Shown here: positions 1 through 7,576 of the stretch, piece after piece | Layout of the letters: each line of letters begins with the position of its first letter | Numbering within the stretch: the first letter of the stretch is position 1 | DNA from: Bacteroidales bacterium | GTDB taxonomy: Bacteria; Bacteroidota; Bacteroidia; Bacteroidales; UBA932 | Direction of reading: 5' to 3' | Length of the DNA: 12,304 bases | NCBI GenBank assembly: GCA_004556005.1 | Contig: SFJA01000051.1 | Location: 1-12,304 of the forward strand | Made by a program: the position numbers and the translations under genes | Notes under the pieces: generated by a model | The model's input: only the letters and a program-made list of their open reading frames with translations | What the model was told of the DNA's origin: nothing | Databases searched by the model: none

Positions 1-47
1 ACAAGGCAGATACAGGATAGTCTGCACCAGGTTCCAAATGCTTTCAT
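1..47 (-). CDS. Possible 5' end of a gene downstream of metK (partial)
   Basis: An ATG at 45-47 on the minus strand lies 16 bases past the metK stop and opens a frame that stays open to the window edge (15 codons, beginning MKAFGTWCRLSCICL). The short gap and shared strand would fit a gene co-transcribed with metK. Fifteen codons are too few to recognise a family, and an open frame of this length occurs often by chance. No ribosome binding site or separate promoter was seen. This is recorded as a possibility only. Confidence 0.3.
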   Translation of the reverse strand, partial: MKAFGTWCRLSCICL

Positions 48-63
48 ACTAATGCTTTGATAA

Positions 64-1326
64 TTACTTGATTCCGAAGCTCTTCCTTATCTTGTCGGTA
101 TAGTCGAGTTCCTCCCAGGCAAAGAAGCGCAGGCCGTCCTTGGTGTACGGTTTGCGACCCATATGCCCGTAGGATGCAGTCGGCTCGTAAATCGGGGCCT
201 TCAGGCCAAGCCTTTCGATTATTGCGGCCGGCTTGAGGTCGAATATTTCCCTGACCTTTGCGGCGATGAATGCGTCCGTGGCTTCACCATTGTCGTCAGA
301 GATGCCGCTGCCCTGAGGGGCGCTGACGTGCGCGCTGCCGTAGGTGTCCACAAATACGCTGACAGGTTCTGCGACGCCGATGGCGTAGGCAAGCTGAACG
401 AGGCATTCGTCCGCAACTCCCGCAGCGACGAGGTTCTTGGCGATGTGACGGGCTGCATAGGCTGCGCTGCGGTCAACCTTGCTCGGGTCCTTTCCGGAAA
501 ATGCTCCACCGCCGTGCGCACCCCTGCCGCCGTAGGTATCGACGATAATCTTGCGTCCGGTCAGACCGGTATCACCGGCAGGACCTCCGATGACGAATTT
601 GCCCGTAGGGTTGACGTGCAATATATAATCGGTGCCGAACAGGGCGGCCGTCCGCTCGGGGAGCGCGGCTATCAGCTCCGGTATCACGATGTTGCGGACG
701 TCGCTCTCGATGCGCTCGTGCATCCTGTCGTCGGTGTCGAACGGGTCGTGCTGGGTCGAAACCACTATCGTGTGCACCCGCAGCGGCTGATGTTTACCGG
801 AGAATTCGACAGTGAACTGGGCCTTGGCGTCCGGGCGCAGGTAAGGCATCGGGGACGGGTCGCGGCGGCGTATGTCGGCGAGTATCTTAAGAAGCTCGTG
901 CGAGAGGTAGAGGGCGAGTGGCATATATTCTTCCGTGTCGCGGCAGGCGTAGCCGAACATCATTCCCTGGTCGCCGGCACCCTGCTCGGCGAGTTCTGCG
1001 CGCTCGACTCCGCGGTTGATGTCGTCGCTCTGTTCGTGTATCGTGCTGATAATGCCGCAGGAAGATGCGTCAAAACCGTATTCGGCCTTGGTGTAGCCTA
1101 TGCGGCGTATGACCTTGCGGGCGGTTTCCTGGATATCGACGTAGGCGTGGCGTGATTTTACCTCGCCGCCTACAACTACGAGTCCGGATGTGCAGAAGGT
1201 CTCGCAGGCGACTTTGGCGTCGGGGTCCTGGCGGAGAAATTCATCAAGAATGGCGTCTGAAATCTGGTCGGCAACCTTGTCAGGATGCCCTTCGGAGACT
1301 GACTCCGATGTGAAGAGATAGTTCAT
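64..1326 (-). CDS. metK: S-adenosylmethionine synthetase (methionine adenosyltransferase)
   Basis: This cytoplasmic enzyme makes S-adenosylmethionine from methionine and ATP, releasing phosphate and pyrophosphate. At 420 residues it is slightly longer than the E. coli enzyme, with no sign of truncation. The family signatures are intact: the N-terminal SEGHPDK loop with His14, Asp16 and Lys17, the GAGDQG signature at residues 116-121, GPAGDTGLTGRK around 248-259, and the glycine-rich GGGAFSGKD signature at 272-280 followed by PSKVDRS. The ATG at 1324-1326 is preferred because the protein begins with the usual family start (MNYLFTSESVSEGHPDK) and because the upstream SAM-II riboswitch ends one base before it. 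It is transcribed divergently from the TonB receptor at 1540. Likely control is SAM-feedback through that riboswitch. Confidence 0.98.
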   Translation of the reverse strand: MNYLFTSESVSEGHPDKVADQISDAILDEFLRQDPDAKVACETFCTSGLVVVGGEVKSRHAYVDIQETARKVIRRIGYTKAEYGFDASSCGIISTIHEQSDDINRGVERAELAEQGAGDQGMMFGYACRDTEEYMPLALYLSHELLKILADIRRRDPSPMPYLRPDAKAQFTVEFSGKHQPLRVHTIVVSTQHDPFDTDDRMHERIESDVRNIVIPELIAALPERTAALFGTDYILHVNPTGKFVIGGPAGDTGLTGRKIIVDTYGGRGAHGGGAFSGKDPSKVDRSAAYAARHIAKNLVAAGVADECLVQLAYAIGVAEPVSVFVDTYGSAHVSAPQGSGISDDNGEATDAFIAAKVREIFDLKPAAIIERLGLKAPIYEPTASYGHMGRKPYTKDGLRFFAWEELDYTDKIRKSFGIK

Positions 1327-1327
1327 A

Positions 1328-1380
1328 TTTTTAGCATTTTTTAAGAACGAGGTTGCAAGCTTGTCAAATCTGTCCTCGTC
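1328..1380 (-). promoter_or_regulatory. SAM-II riboswitch controlling metK
   Basis: The metK leader carries the hallmarks of the compact SAM-II pseudoknot aptamer. Reading the minus strand, a P1 stem GACGAGG (1380-1374) pairs with CCTCGTT (1352-1346), six Watson-Crick pairs plus one G-U. The loop contains the conserved GATTTGA (1370-1364) and CTTGCA (1359-1354). After P1 comes an A-rich linker and then GCTAAAAA (1335-1328), which ends one base before the metK ATG. In this family the 3' segment folds back on the P1 loop when SAM is bound and hides the ribosome binding region, so translation falls when SAM is plentiful. I did not confirm every pseudoknot pair. The gene context (SAM synthetase) matches the ligand exactly. 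Confidence 0.87.
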
Positions 1381-1400
1381 GTTTAGTTAATTAGGAAACG

Positions 1401-1432
1401 CAAAGTTATAAATTTTTTGTTACAAGGGAAAC
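1401..1432 (-). promoter_or_regulatory. Putative metK promoter (Bacteroidota type)
   Basis: On the minus strand TAACTTTG (1408-1401) is an exact match to the Bacteroidota -7 consensus TAnnTTTG. A weak -33 candidate, GTTT at 1432-1429, lies 20 bases upstream. Transcription would begin near 1395, placing the whole SAM-II aptamer in the 5' leader. The -33 half is poor, so the call rests on the -7 box and its position. Confidence 0.6.
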
Positions 1433-1454
1433 GATTGGCCTAATTTATCTGTTC

Positions 1455-1489
1455 TTTTTATGCTTTTTCAATAAAAGTGAATAACTTTG
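1455..1489 (+). promoter_or_regulatory. Putative promoter of the TonB receptor operon
   Basis: TAACTTTG at 1482-1489 matches the Bacteroidota -7 consensus exactly. A T-rich -33 candidate (TTTTT, 1455-1459) lies 22 bases upstream. Expected transcription start is near 1496, giving a leader of about 45 bases before the ATG at 1540. It sits back to back with the metK promoter in an A/T-rich intergenic region. Confidence 0.6.
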
Positions 1490-1539
1490 CAGCCGTAAAT
1501 TAGAGGCAATAACTCGAATATTGATTCAAGTATTTGAAT

Positions 1540-4500
1540 ATGAGTAAATTATTTAACAAGATTCTGCCGATTATCGCGGCAATGCTGGTGTCTGTGTCAG
1601 CTTTTGCACAGGTTACCACCTCTTCTATGAGCGGTAAGGTCTCTGATGACAAGGGAGTCCTGCCGGGCGCAACGGTAATAGCTGTTCATCAGCCTACCGG
1701 TTCTCAGTACTTTGCAGTGACCGACCTTAAAGGTTACTACCGTCTCAACAACATTACCGCAGGCGGCCCTTACAAGCTCACCGTTTCCTGCCTCGGATAC
1801 ACCGACGCCATCATTACCGACATCAATGTCGCCTTGTCCGACAATGCCGTAATCGATGTTACCCTTACCGAGGAGTCACTTTCACTTGAGGCCGTGACCG
1901 TTTCTGCCGAGAGCCGTACCTCCAATATGAGGTCCGACCGTGCCGGAGCCCTCACCGCACTCAACTCCAAGCAGATTATGAATGTGCCTACCGTAAGCCG
2001 CAGCATGAACGACCTGCTCAAGCAGACTCCTCAGGCTTACGTTTCAGGAACCAAGACATTTATCGGAGGCGGTTCATACCGCGATTCGTATGTGACCGTT
2101 GACGGTGCCGCAATGAACAATGCATTCGGTATCGGTTCCAACCTTCCTGCAGGCGGTTCACCTATTTCCCTCGATGCCCTTGACCAGGTGGCCATTTCCA
2201 TCACTCCGTTTGACGTGCGTCAGTCCGGATTTACCGGAGGCGGAATCAACGCTACCACCAAGTCAGGTACCAACGAACTTCACGGAACTGCTTACGGATA
2301 TTTCCGCAACCAGGATATGCAGGGCTATCAGGTAGCTGATTATGAGCGTCTTAACAAGACTGACAACCAGTACCTGATGTATGGCGCCTCAGTCGGCGGT
2401 CCTATCATCAAGGACAAGCTCTTCTTCTTCATCAATGTAGAAGCTGACCAGAGCGTTGAGCCGGGTCCTACCCGCAAGCTTTCGGAGCGCACCGTTGGTG
2501 CTGACGGCAAACTTGTTGACGGAGAGCACGTTTATACAAACGGAAACGACGGATACTGCTATCCTTCAGCTGTGGTTATGGATGCCATTCAGGGATTCCT
2601 CCGCAAGAACTACGGTTACGATCCGGGCAACTACACCGGTTACAACTACAAGACTCCTTCGCTCAAGCTCCTTGCGCGTGTTGACTGGAACATCAACAAC
2701 AACCACAAGTTCAACATCCGCTATAATATGGTGAACAGCAAGTTCGGCAGCGCTCCTTCCACTTCCCGCACCGGACTTCCTAACTCAAGCTTCTCAACTT
2801 CAAGCTGTACTTCGATGTACGCACTTTACTTTGAGGGTGCGCGCTACTTCCAGGAGCAGAACTTCTCGTCAATCGCTGCCGAACTCAACAGCCGCTTCCT
2901 TGACGGAGCCCTCGGAAACACTCTCCGTGTTTCATACTCTCACCAGTATGAGCCACGTTCCGTAACCGGAGGTTATTTCCCTTATGTTGACCTCGTAGTG
3001 AACGATGTGAACGGTGACGGCAACAGCCATATCTACACCACCTTCGGTACTGAGGCATTCTCATACGGAAACCTCCGTGACGTAAGTACCGGCATCGTTA
3101 CAGACGAACTTACCTACACTACCGGAATCCACAACCTTCTCGCCGGTGTCCAGTTCGAGTATAACAATACCAAGAACGGATTCCAGAGAATGGGTGCAGG
3201 TGCATACGTGTTCGAATTTGCAAACGAGCAGGCTCTTTACGATGCAGTGCTTGCCGGTACTCTCTTCGACAATCCTAGCCAGTTCGCCATCACCCACGGT
3301 AACAACGCTACGTTTGCACAGGAGTATCCTAACTTCACTTTCGAGCAGCTTTCGTTCTATCTTCAGGACAATATCAATCTAAGCGACAACTTCAAGCTTA
3401 CAGCCGGTGTCCGTTTCGAACTTCCTATCTATCCTTCACTCGAGTTTAACCGCAACGAGCGCGTAGAGAAGGCTACTTTTGCTCCTACCGTGAACAACCC
3501 TTCAGGAAAGTACAACACCGTTGACCTTCCTGCAACCACGCTTTCGGTTTCTCCTCGTATCGGATTTAACTGGGATATCTTCGGAAACCGCCGCCTCGTG
3601 CTCCGCGGAGGTACCGGTATCTTCGTAGGGCGCATTCCTTTCGTATGGATTGTAGGCCAGTCGGGTGATGCAGGTGTTCTCCAGACCACCGTAACCCGCA
3701 CCGACAATATCCCTACCATCAGCAACGACCGCAATGCTATCCTTAACCAGCTCTATCCTGGTGGATATTCTCCGGTTGCTGCAGGTCAGAACCTTACGAG
3801 CATCACCCTTATGGATCCGAAGCTTAAGAATCCTACCACCTGGAAGTCATCCATCGCTCTCGATGCTATCCTTCCGGGCAATATCAAGGCTTCTGTCGAG
3901 GGTGTTTACAAGAAGGATTACCATAGCGTAACCATATCCAACATCGGTCTCAAGTCTCCTACCTCCCTTATCGAGGTTCCGGATATCGCCGCACGTCCTT
4001 ACTACAACAACGGCTACTATGACAGCCAGATTACCAATGCTTATCTTATCAACAACGTAAGCGGATTCAAGGACAACGGTTACTACTACGCTATCACCGC
4101 CAAGCTGGAAAAGGCTTTCAACTTCGGTCTCTCCGCAAACGTTTCCTACACCTATGCTGACTCCAAGGTTATCATCGACGGTGTGGGCGACCAGCCGGGT
4201 TCAGCTTGGAAAGCTCTTGTAAGCCAGCGCGGTACCAACAACAAGGAGCTCGGATACGCAAGCTACGTAATGCCTCACCGCATCGTGGCAAACGTTTCCT
4301 ATGCAAAGGATTACGCCAAGTATTTCGGTTCACAGATTTCCCTTTCATACTACGGTGGACCTAGAGGCCGTGCCAACATCGACTATGTAAGCAATGTATT
4401 TGGTGACGGTGCATACAACTACAGCCTTATCGACATACCTACATACAAAGACCTCTACGGAGATAAGGGTTGGGGTACAGGTAACTGGACGTTCAAGGAC

Positions 4501-4974
4501 CAAACCGACAAGGAGGGTAACATAACATATTCTGCTGCAGAGCAGTGCGAGGATTTCTGGAAATATATCCAGAGTAATGACTATCTCAAGTCACATACTG
4601 GTTCCGTAAACGAGCGCAATGCTGTCGTTTCTCCTTGGGTTCACACCTTTGATCTCAAGTTCAACCAGAACTTCTATTTCTACACCGGAGCAAAGCATAA
4701 GAAGCATACCGTTCAGCTCGGTGTCGATGTCGAGAACTTTGCAAATCTTCTCAGCCCTTACTGGGGTAATGTTTACTCAATCAACGCCGGTGACGGATAC
4801 GGCAATGCAATCCCTGTCAACCTGACCAACGCCAAGGCTGTTTACACTACCGGAGCAAAGCCTGTATTCCAGTATCAGAAGAACGGTTCAGACCGTCTCA
4901 CCGACCTTTACTCTGTCAGCAACGGCTTTTCTTCTACCTGGCAGATCATTTTCAACCTCCGTTATATTTTCTAA
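1540..4974 (+). CDS. Oar-like TonB-dependent outer-membrane receptor with CarboxypepD_reg-like domain
   Basis: This is a predicted outer-membrane transporter of 1144 residues, powered by TonB-ExbB-ExbD; the substrate is unknown. A signal peptide (residues 1-23/24, ending SAFAQ) is followed by a carboxypeptidase-regulatory-like beta-sandwich at about 29-112, then a plug domain carrying SGFTGGGINATTKSGTNELHG, typical of the Oar-like branch rather than SusC. The long C-terminal part alternates aromatic beta-strands, as expected of a barrel, and ends in NLRYIF with a terminal Phe. The ATG at 1540 is chosen over an in-frame TTG six bases upstream because it directly precedes the signal peptide. 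Tandem stops TAA-TAG end the gene. Asn and Lys codons are mostly AAC and AAG, suggesting strong expression. A BACON/OB lipoprotein follows after 12 bases, so the two are probably co-transcribed and may act as a pair. Confidence 0.93.
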   Translation: MSKLFNKILPIIAAMLVSVSAFAQVTTSSMSGKVSDDKGVLPGATVIAVHQPTGSQYFAVTDLKGYYRLNNITAGGPYKLTVSCLGYTDAIITDINVALSDNAVIDVTLTEESLSLEAVTVSAESRTSNMRSDRAGALTALNSKQIMNVPTVSRSMNDLLKQTPQAYVSGTKTFIGGGSYRDSYVTVDGAAMNNAFGIGSNLPAGGSPISLDALDQVAISITPFDVRQSGFTGGGINATTKSGTNELHGTAYGYFRNQDMQGYQVADYERLNKTDNQYLMYGASVGGPIIKDKLFFFINVEADQSVEPGPTRKLSERTVGADGKLVDGEHVYTNGNDGYCYPSAVVMDAIQGFLRKNYGYDPGNYTGYNYKTPSLKLLARVDWNINNNHKFNIRYNMVNSKFGSAPSTSRTGLPNSSFSTSSCTSMYALYFEGARYFQEQNFSSIAAELNSRFLDGALGNTLRVSYSHQYEPRSVTGGYFPYVDLVVNDVNGDGNSHIYTTFGTEAFSYGNLRDVSTGIVTDELTYTTGIHNLLAGVQFEYNNTKNGFQRMGAGAYVFEFANEQALYDAVLAGTLFDNPSQFAITHGNNATFAQEYPNFTFEQLSFYLQDNINLSDNFKLTAGVRFELPIYPSLEFNRNERVEKATFAPTVNNPSGKYNTVDLPATTLSVSPRIGFNWDIFGNRRLVLRGGTGIFVGRIPFVWIVGQSGDAGVLQTTVTRTDNIPTISNDRNAILNQLYPGGYSPVAAGQNLTSITLMDPKLKNPTTWKSSIALDAILPGNIKASVEGVYKKDYHSVTISNIGLKSPTSLIEVPDIAARPYYNNGYYDSQITNAYLINNVSGFKDNGYYYAITAKLEKAFNFGLSANVSYTYADSKVIIDGVGDQPGSAWKALVSQRGTNNKELGYASYVMPHRIVANVSYAKDYAKYFGSQISLSYYGGPRGRANIDYVSNVFGDGAYNYSLIDIPTYKDLYGDKGWGTGNWTFKDQTDKEGNITYSAAEQCEDFWKYIQSNDYLKSHTGSVNERNAVVSPWVHTFDLKFNQNFYFYTGAKHKKHTVQLGVDVENFANLLSPYWGNVYSINAGDGYGNAIPVNLTNAKAVYTTGAKPVFQYQKNGSDRLTDLYSVSNGFSSTWQIIFNLRYIF

Positions 4975-4986
4975 TAGCGTAACAGT

Positions 4987-6552
4987 ATGAAACTCACAAA
5001 AATAATAGCAGTACTCGCGCTTCCGTTCGCGCTTTTGCTCTCTTCCTGCCAGTCTGAGTCAGGACTTGAGCAGAAGATGGCTACCGACAAGAGTGTTTAC
5101 GAGGTCGGCGCAGAGGGCGGCGAGGTTACAATCAAGCTCTATTCCACCCAGGACTGGAAGGCTAACGTTCTTCCGGGCACTTCTCTTGATGTGGTTGATG
5201 ACATTACCGTCAAGACCGCTTCCGGCTCCGCTTCAGAGGATGTCGTTGATGTCGTTGTGAACGTTCCGGAGAACTCCGGATACAACCGCAAGGCCCAGAT
5301 TTCCTTCATCAGCTCAACCCTTGCTGCCTCCGTTACTATCGAGCAGGCAGGAAAGGAGGGCGAACGCCTGCTTGAGTGCAGCGTTGGCGAATTCCTCAAG
5401 AAACCGGTTGATGCTTCAGTTTACTACATCCTTACCGGTATCGTAACAAACAGTACGACCCCGACCACCTACAGCAACTTCTATCTCGAGGATCCTAAGA
5501 CCGGCGAATCAGTTTACGTTTACGGTCTTGCATACAAGTCCGATATCTCTAACCAGAAGGTTGGTCTGTTGGCTGCAGAGGGTATCCAGGAGGGTGACGA
5601 AATCACCATCGCAGGTACCCGTGGCGAATACAACGGTGTCATCGAGGCAATGTATTCTTACTACATCTCACACAAGAAGAGCGAGAAACCGATGATAAAG
5701 CTTGACAAGGAAGAGGCAACGGTTGCTATAGGAGAAAGCTTCGAACTTGCAGTTACTTCAAACAAGGTTACCTGGACGCTCAGCTCTGACGTAGAGTGGA
5801 TCAGCTTCGACAAGACTACCGGAAGCGAGAGCGCTACCGTTGTCGTTTCAGTTTCCGGTGACGGAGAAGGCGATACCGGAGTCATCACCCTTTCTGCTCC
5901 TGAGCTCGATCCTGTTACCTGTACCGTTACGAGGACCAACATCCAGGATGTGACCGTTGCACAGTTCCTTGAAAAGGAAAGCGGCGATCCTACTCCTTAC
6001 CGTATCACAGGTGCCATCAGGTCTATTTCCGCTTCTGACAAGTACCACAATGCAGATATCGTCCTTGCCGGCGGTCTCGGAGAAACCGTTAAGCTTTTCC
6101 GTGCCATTACCAAGGAAGGCAATATCGAGGAGCTCGGTCTCAAGGAAGGTGATGTCATCACCGTTGTCGGATTGCGTTCCGACTTCAAGGGAGAGCCTCA
6201 GATGGCTCAGGGTGGCTATGTAGAGTCTTACGAGCAGTACACTGCTTCGACCGTTGCAGAGTTCCTTGCTACCGAGGACAAGTCAACCAAGTTCATCGTA
6301 AGTGGTGAAATTACAGAGGTTAAGGACCTTAGCGATAATTACAACAATGTGGGTGTTACCATCAAGGATGCTGACGGCAATTCATTGTTCCTCTATCGTC
6401 TTACCACCATTGATGGGTCAAGTGTTTCTGCTCTCGACCTCAAGGTCGGCGGTACCCTTACCGCAGCAGGAAAGAAGACTGTTTACAAGGAAGTTCCTCA
6501 GATGTCTGCAGGCGGATACTGCATCGAGTACAAGGCTCCTGCCGCTGAATAA
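4987..6552 (+). CDS. BACON / OB-fold repeat surface lipoprotein
   Basis: This 521-residue predicted lipoprotein has a signal ending LLLSSC, with Cys21 as the lipidated residue. Two BACON-like beta-sandwiches are visible (about 33-121, closing with VTIEQAG, and about 237-315, containing VEWISFDKTTGS). Three copies of an OB-fold-like unit lie at about 133-229, 331-413 and 422-514. Each opens with a motif like TVAQFLEK or TVAEFLAT, continues with a Y-I/F-V/L-S/T-G-x-I strand, and the last two share a PQM-GGY ending. No catalytic motif was seen, so a binding or scaffold role is likely. BACON domains usually serve as spacers or ligand-binding modules in Bacteroidota surface proteins; OB folds bind oligonucleotides or oligosaccharides. 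It starts 12 bases after the receptor stop and a strong terminator follows. The OB units could belong to a DUF5689/DUF6359-like or YhcR-type family; I cannot tell which. Confidence 0.85.
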   Translation: MKLTKIIAVLALPFALLLSSCQSESGLEQKMATDKSVYEVGAEGGEVTIKLYSTQDWKANVLPGTSLDVVDDITVKTASGSASEDVVDVVVNVPENSGYNRKAQISFISSTLAASVTIEQAGKEGERLLECSVGEFLKKPVDASVYYILTGIVTNSTTPTTYSNFYLEDPKTGESVYVYGLAYKSDISNQKVGLLAAEGIQEGDEITIAGTRGEYNGVIEAMYSYYISHKKSEKPMIKLDKEEATVAIGESFELAVTSNKVTWTLSSDVEWISFDKTTGSESATVVVSVSGDGEGDTGVITLSAPELDPVTCTVTRTNIQDVTVAQFLEKESGDPTPYRITGAIRSISASDKYHNADIVLAGGLGETVKLFRAITKEGNIEELGLKEGDVITVVGLRSDFKGEPQMAQGGYVESYEQYTASTVAEFLATEDKSTKFIVSGEITEVKDLSDNYNNVGVTIKDADGNSLFLYRLTTIDGSSVSALDLKVGGTLTAAGKKTVYKEVPQMSAGGYCIEYKAPAAE

Positions 6553-6576
6553 GCCGGACATTTAACAATAATTAAT

Positions 6577-6614
6577 CCCCGACACTTCGGAAATGTGAGT
6601 GTCGGGGTTTTTTT
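6577..6614 (+). terminator. Intrinsic terminator of the receptor-lipoprotein unit
   Basis: A perfect nine-pair stem CCCCGACAC (6577-6585) / GTGTCGGGG (6599-6607) encloses a 13-base loop and is followed at once by seven T residues (6608-6614). It begins 24 bases after the lipoprotein stop and closes the two-gene unit. Confidence 0.93.
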
Positions 6615-6654
6615 GCTTTCCTCGCAAGTTCTTGTCCTGGAGATGCGCCTTTGA

Positions 6655-6680
6655 TGAAAAGTCCGGACGCAGCCGGACTT
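6655..6680 (-). terminator. Possible intrinsic terminator for the minus-strand lipoprotein
   Basis: A perfect eight-pair inverted repeat, AAGTCCGG (6659-6666) and CCGGACTT (6673-6680) around a six-base loop, lies 32 bases past the stop of the minus-strand gene. Read on the minus strand, the stem runs into TTTTC, a short T run partly inside the stem. The tract is weak, so termination may be inefficient. It faces the strong plus-strand terminator, as expected between convergent genes. Confidence 0.5.
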
Positions 6681-6712
6681 GCTTGCGTTGCCTTTACAAT
6701 CCCGCGTAGTAT

Positions 6713-7138
6713 TTATCTGATCGTGTAGGTGTTACGGTATTTGTTGCCTGAGATTTTGCTGCGCTCCCAGCTCTGTTCGTCCATTATGTTGTTGGAAGAA
6801 GGCGAAAAGACCGGTTCGTTATTGTCATCCGCCGTACAGTAATGCGTCCGTGTGCTGCCGTCGTTAAATGCCAGTCTGACTTCTCCCACATCCTCAGGAT
6901 TCTGCACCAACCCCCATCTGTCGGTGTCAGGTATCTCGATTTCTTCTCCGGCTTTGACGTTGATACTCATTGGGTTACTGTAAATGCTGTACCGTATCTC
7001 AACGTCTAGTTCCGTGGAGTTGCGGATATAAGCAAAATTTCTTGTTTTGTCCATCCCGCCGATAATGTCGCTCAGGTCGCAACTGGCAAGCGCAAAGGCG
7101 GCGGATGTGCAGATAAGTAGGTTAAGAATCCGTTTCAT
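6713..7138 (-). CDS. Small predicted lipoprotein of unknown function
   Basis: This 141-residue protein starts MKRILNLLICTSAAFALASC, a clear lipoprotein signal with Cys20 as the lipidated residue. The mature part is rich in Asn, Asp and Ser, contains FAYIRNSTELDVEIRYSIYS and a stretch around GEEIEIPDTDRWG, and looks like a small beta-sandwich domain. I do not recognise a family. The frame runs 24 codons further upstream, but that extension lacks signal character, so the internal ATG at 7136-7138 is chosen. The gene stands alone, convergent with the upstream operon. All five lysines are AAA, unlike the AAG preference of the neighbouring receptor gene, suggesting weaker expression or a separate history. 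A weak promoter match lies at 7163-7170. Confidence 0.75.
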   Translation of the reverse strand: MKRILNLLICTSAAFALASCDLSDIIGGMDKTRNFAYIRNSTELDVEIRYSIYSNPMSINVKAGEEIEIPDTDRWGLVQNPEDVGEVRLAFNDGSTRTHYCTADDNNEPVFSPSSNNIMDEQSWERSKISGNKYRNTYTIR

Positions 7139-7162
7139 AATGTTTAAGATTAAATAGTGCCA

Positions 7163-7196
7163 CGAATATAAGCATAATTTCTGACTCCCGGTCCAA
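7163..7196 (-). promoter_or_regulatory. Possible promoter of the small lipoprotein
   Basis: On the minus strand TATATTCG (7170-7163) differs from the TAnnTTTG consensus at one base, and TTG (7196-7194) lies 23 bases upstream as a -33 candidate. Spacing to the ATG at 7138 is reasonable. The match is imperfect, so this is tentative. Confidence 0.35.
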
Positions 7197-7314
7197 GTCA
7201 CTGATTCCAATTGGCCTACTGGCGTCTGTCAGTGTGTTGCATATAATAACGCTCGATTTTGCATAGTTGTGGAAAACTTTAGTGAAATGTGTATAACTTT
7301 TCGAAAAATGTCCT

Positions 7315-7322
7315 TACCTTTG
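7315..7322 (+). promoter_or_regulatory. Orphan promoter-like -7 box
   Basis: TACCTTTG is an exact match to the Bacteroidota -7 consensus and the same octamer as in the promoter of the downstream operon. No good -33 element was found at the usual spacing. Transcription would begin near 7329, about 250 bases before the next gene, so it could drive a small RNA or a long leader. An exact 10-base repeat, ATGTGTATAA, flanks it at 7287-7296 and 7324-7333, and a palindrome TTTTCGAAAA lies at 7298-7307. Confidence 0.4.
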
Positions 7323-7389
7323 TATGTGTATAATTGGGTTAATATGCCTTTATTCATAATATACGTGTAGATAAAACCTGAATAGATTC

Positions 7390-7427
7390 GATGGCTGGGC
7401 AGTGATTGTCTGGCCATCTGTATTTTT
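7390..7427 (+). ncRNA. Hairpin with T run; candidate end of a small RNA
   Basis: GATGGC (7390-7395) pairs perfectly with GCCATC (7413-7418), with possible further pairing inside between GGCA and TGTC. Five T residues follow at 7423-7427 after a four-base gap. With the orphan -7 box at 7315 this would bound a transcript of roughly 100 bases. The stem is short and the T run is separated from it, so both the terminator and the RNA are speculative. No known RNA family was recognised. Confidence 0.25.
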
Positions 7428-7512
7428 ATGCCGCACCGTCTCGTCAAATGCCTCTTGCCCAGGGGAAGACCGGCATTCAAGTAATTCAATGCAGCCTTTT
7501 ATGTAACAAGCT

Positions 7513-7544
7513 TTTGTGTTTGTAGTTTGAAATGATTACCTTTG
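7513..7544 (+). promoter_or_regulatory. Promoter of the BACON-nuclease-EEP-receptor operon
   Basis: TTTG (7513-7516) and TACCTTTG (7537-7544) are separated by exactly 20 bases, a canonical Bacteroidota -33/-7 pair. The start of transcription is expected near 7551. The -7 box lies inside a longer reading frame that opens at 7532, which argues that translation really starts at the ATG at 7577. Confidence 0.72.
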
Positions 7545-7576
7545 ATGTCCATTATCACATAAAACACTTATTTATT

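Larger units (their letters stand above)
7139..7576. other. Gene-poor intergenic stretch
   Basis: This 438-base stretch separates two divergent lipoprotein genes. It holds a weak minus-strand promoter (7163-7196), an orphan plus-strand promoter-like site (7315-7322) flanked by a 10-base direct repeat, a hairpin with a trailing T run (7390-7427), and the operon promoter at 7513-7544. An 86-codon minus-strand frame (7229-7489) has no signal peptide, recognisable motif or convincing composition, and I do not regard it as a gene. No tRNA or known structured RNA was recognised. Confidence 0.7.

Noticed and set aside
163..1155. A 330-codon plus-strand frame opposite metK
   Set aside because: It is antisense to a gene with all MetK signatures, and its translation has no recognisable domain; long shadow frames are common opposite G+C-rich, codon-biased genes.
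1534..1539. TTG start six bases upstream of the first receptor ATG
   Set aside because: It adds only two residues; the ATG at 1540 directly starts a standard signal peptide.
1540..4974. SusC family assignment for the first receptor
   Set aside because: No SusD-like gene follows, and the plug segment (GGGINATTKSGTN) fits Oar-like receptors better than SusC.
7139..7210. 24-codon upstream extension of the small minus-strand lipoprotein
   Set aside because: The extension is not signal-like, whereas the internal ATG at 7136-7138 gives a textbook lipoprotein signal.
7229..7489. An 86-codon minus-strand frame in the intergenic stretch
   Set aside because: There is no signal peptide, motif or promoter, and the composition looks random. 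It also overlaps plus-strand promoter-like and hairpin elements.
7532..7576. Upstream ATG extending the operon's first lipoprotein by 15 residues
   Set aside because: The -7 box at 7537-7544 lies downstream of this ATG, so it would not be in the transcript, and the extension spoils the lipoprotein signal.
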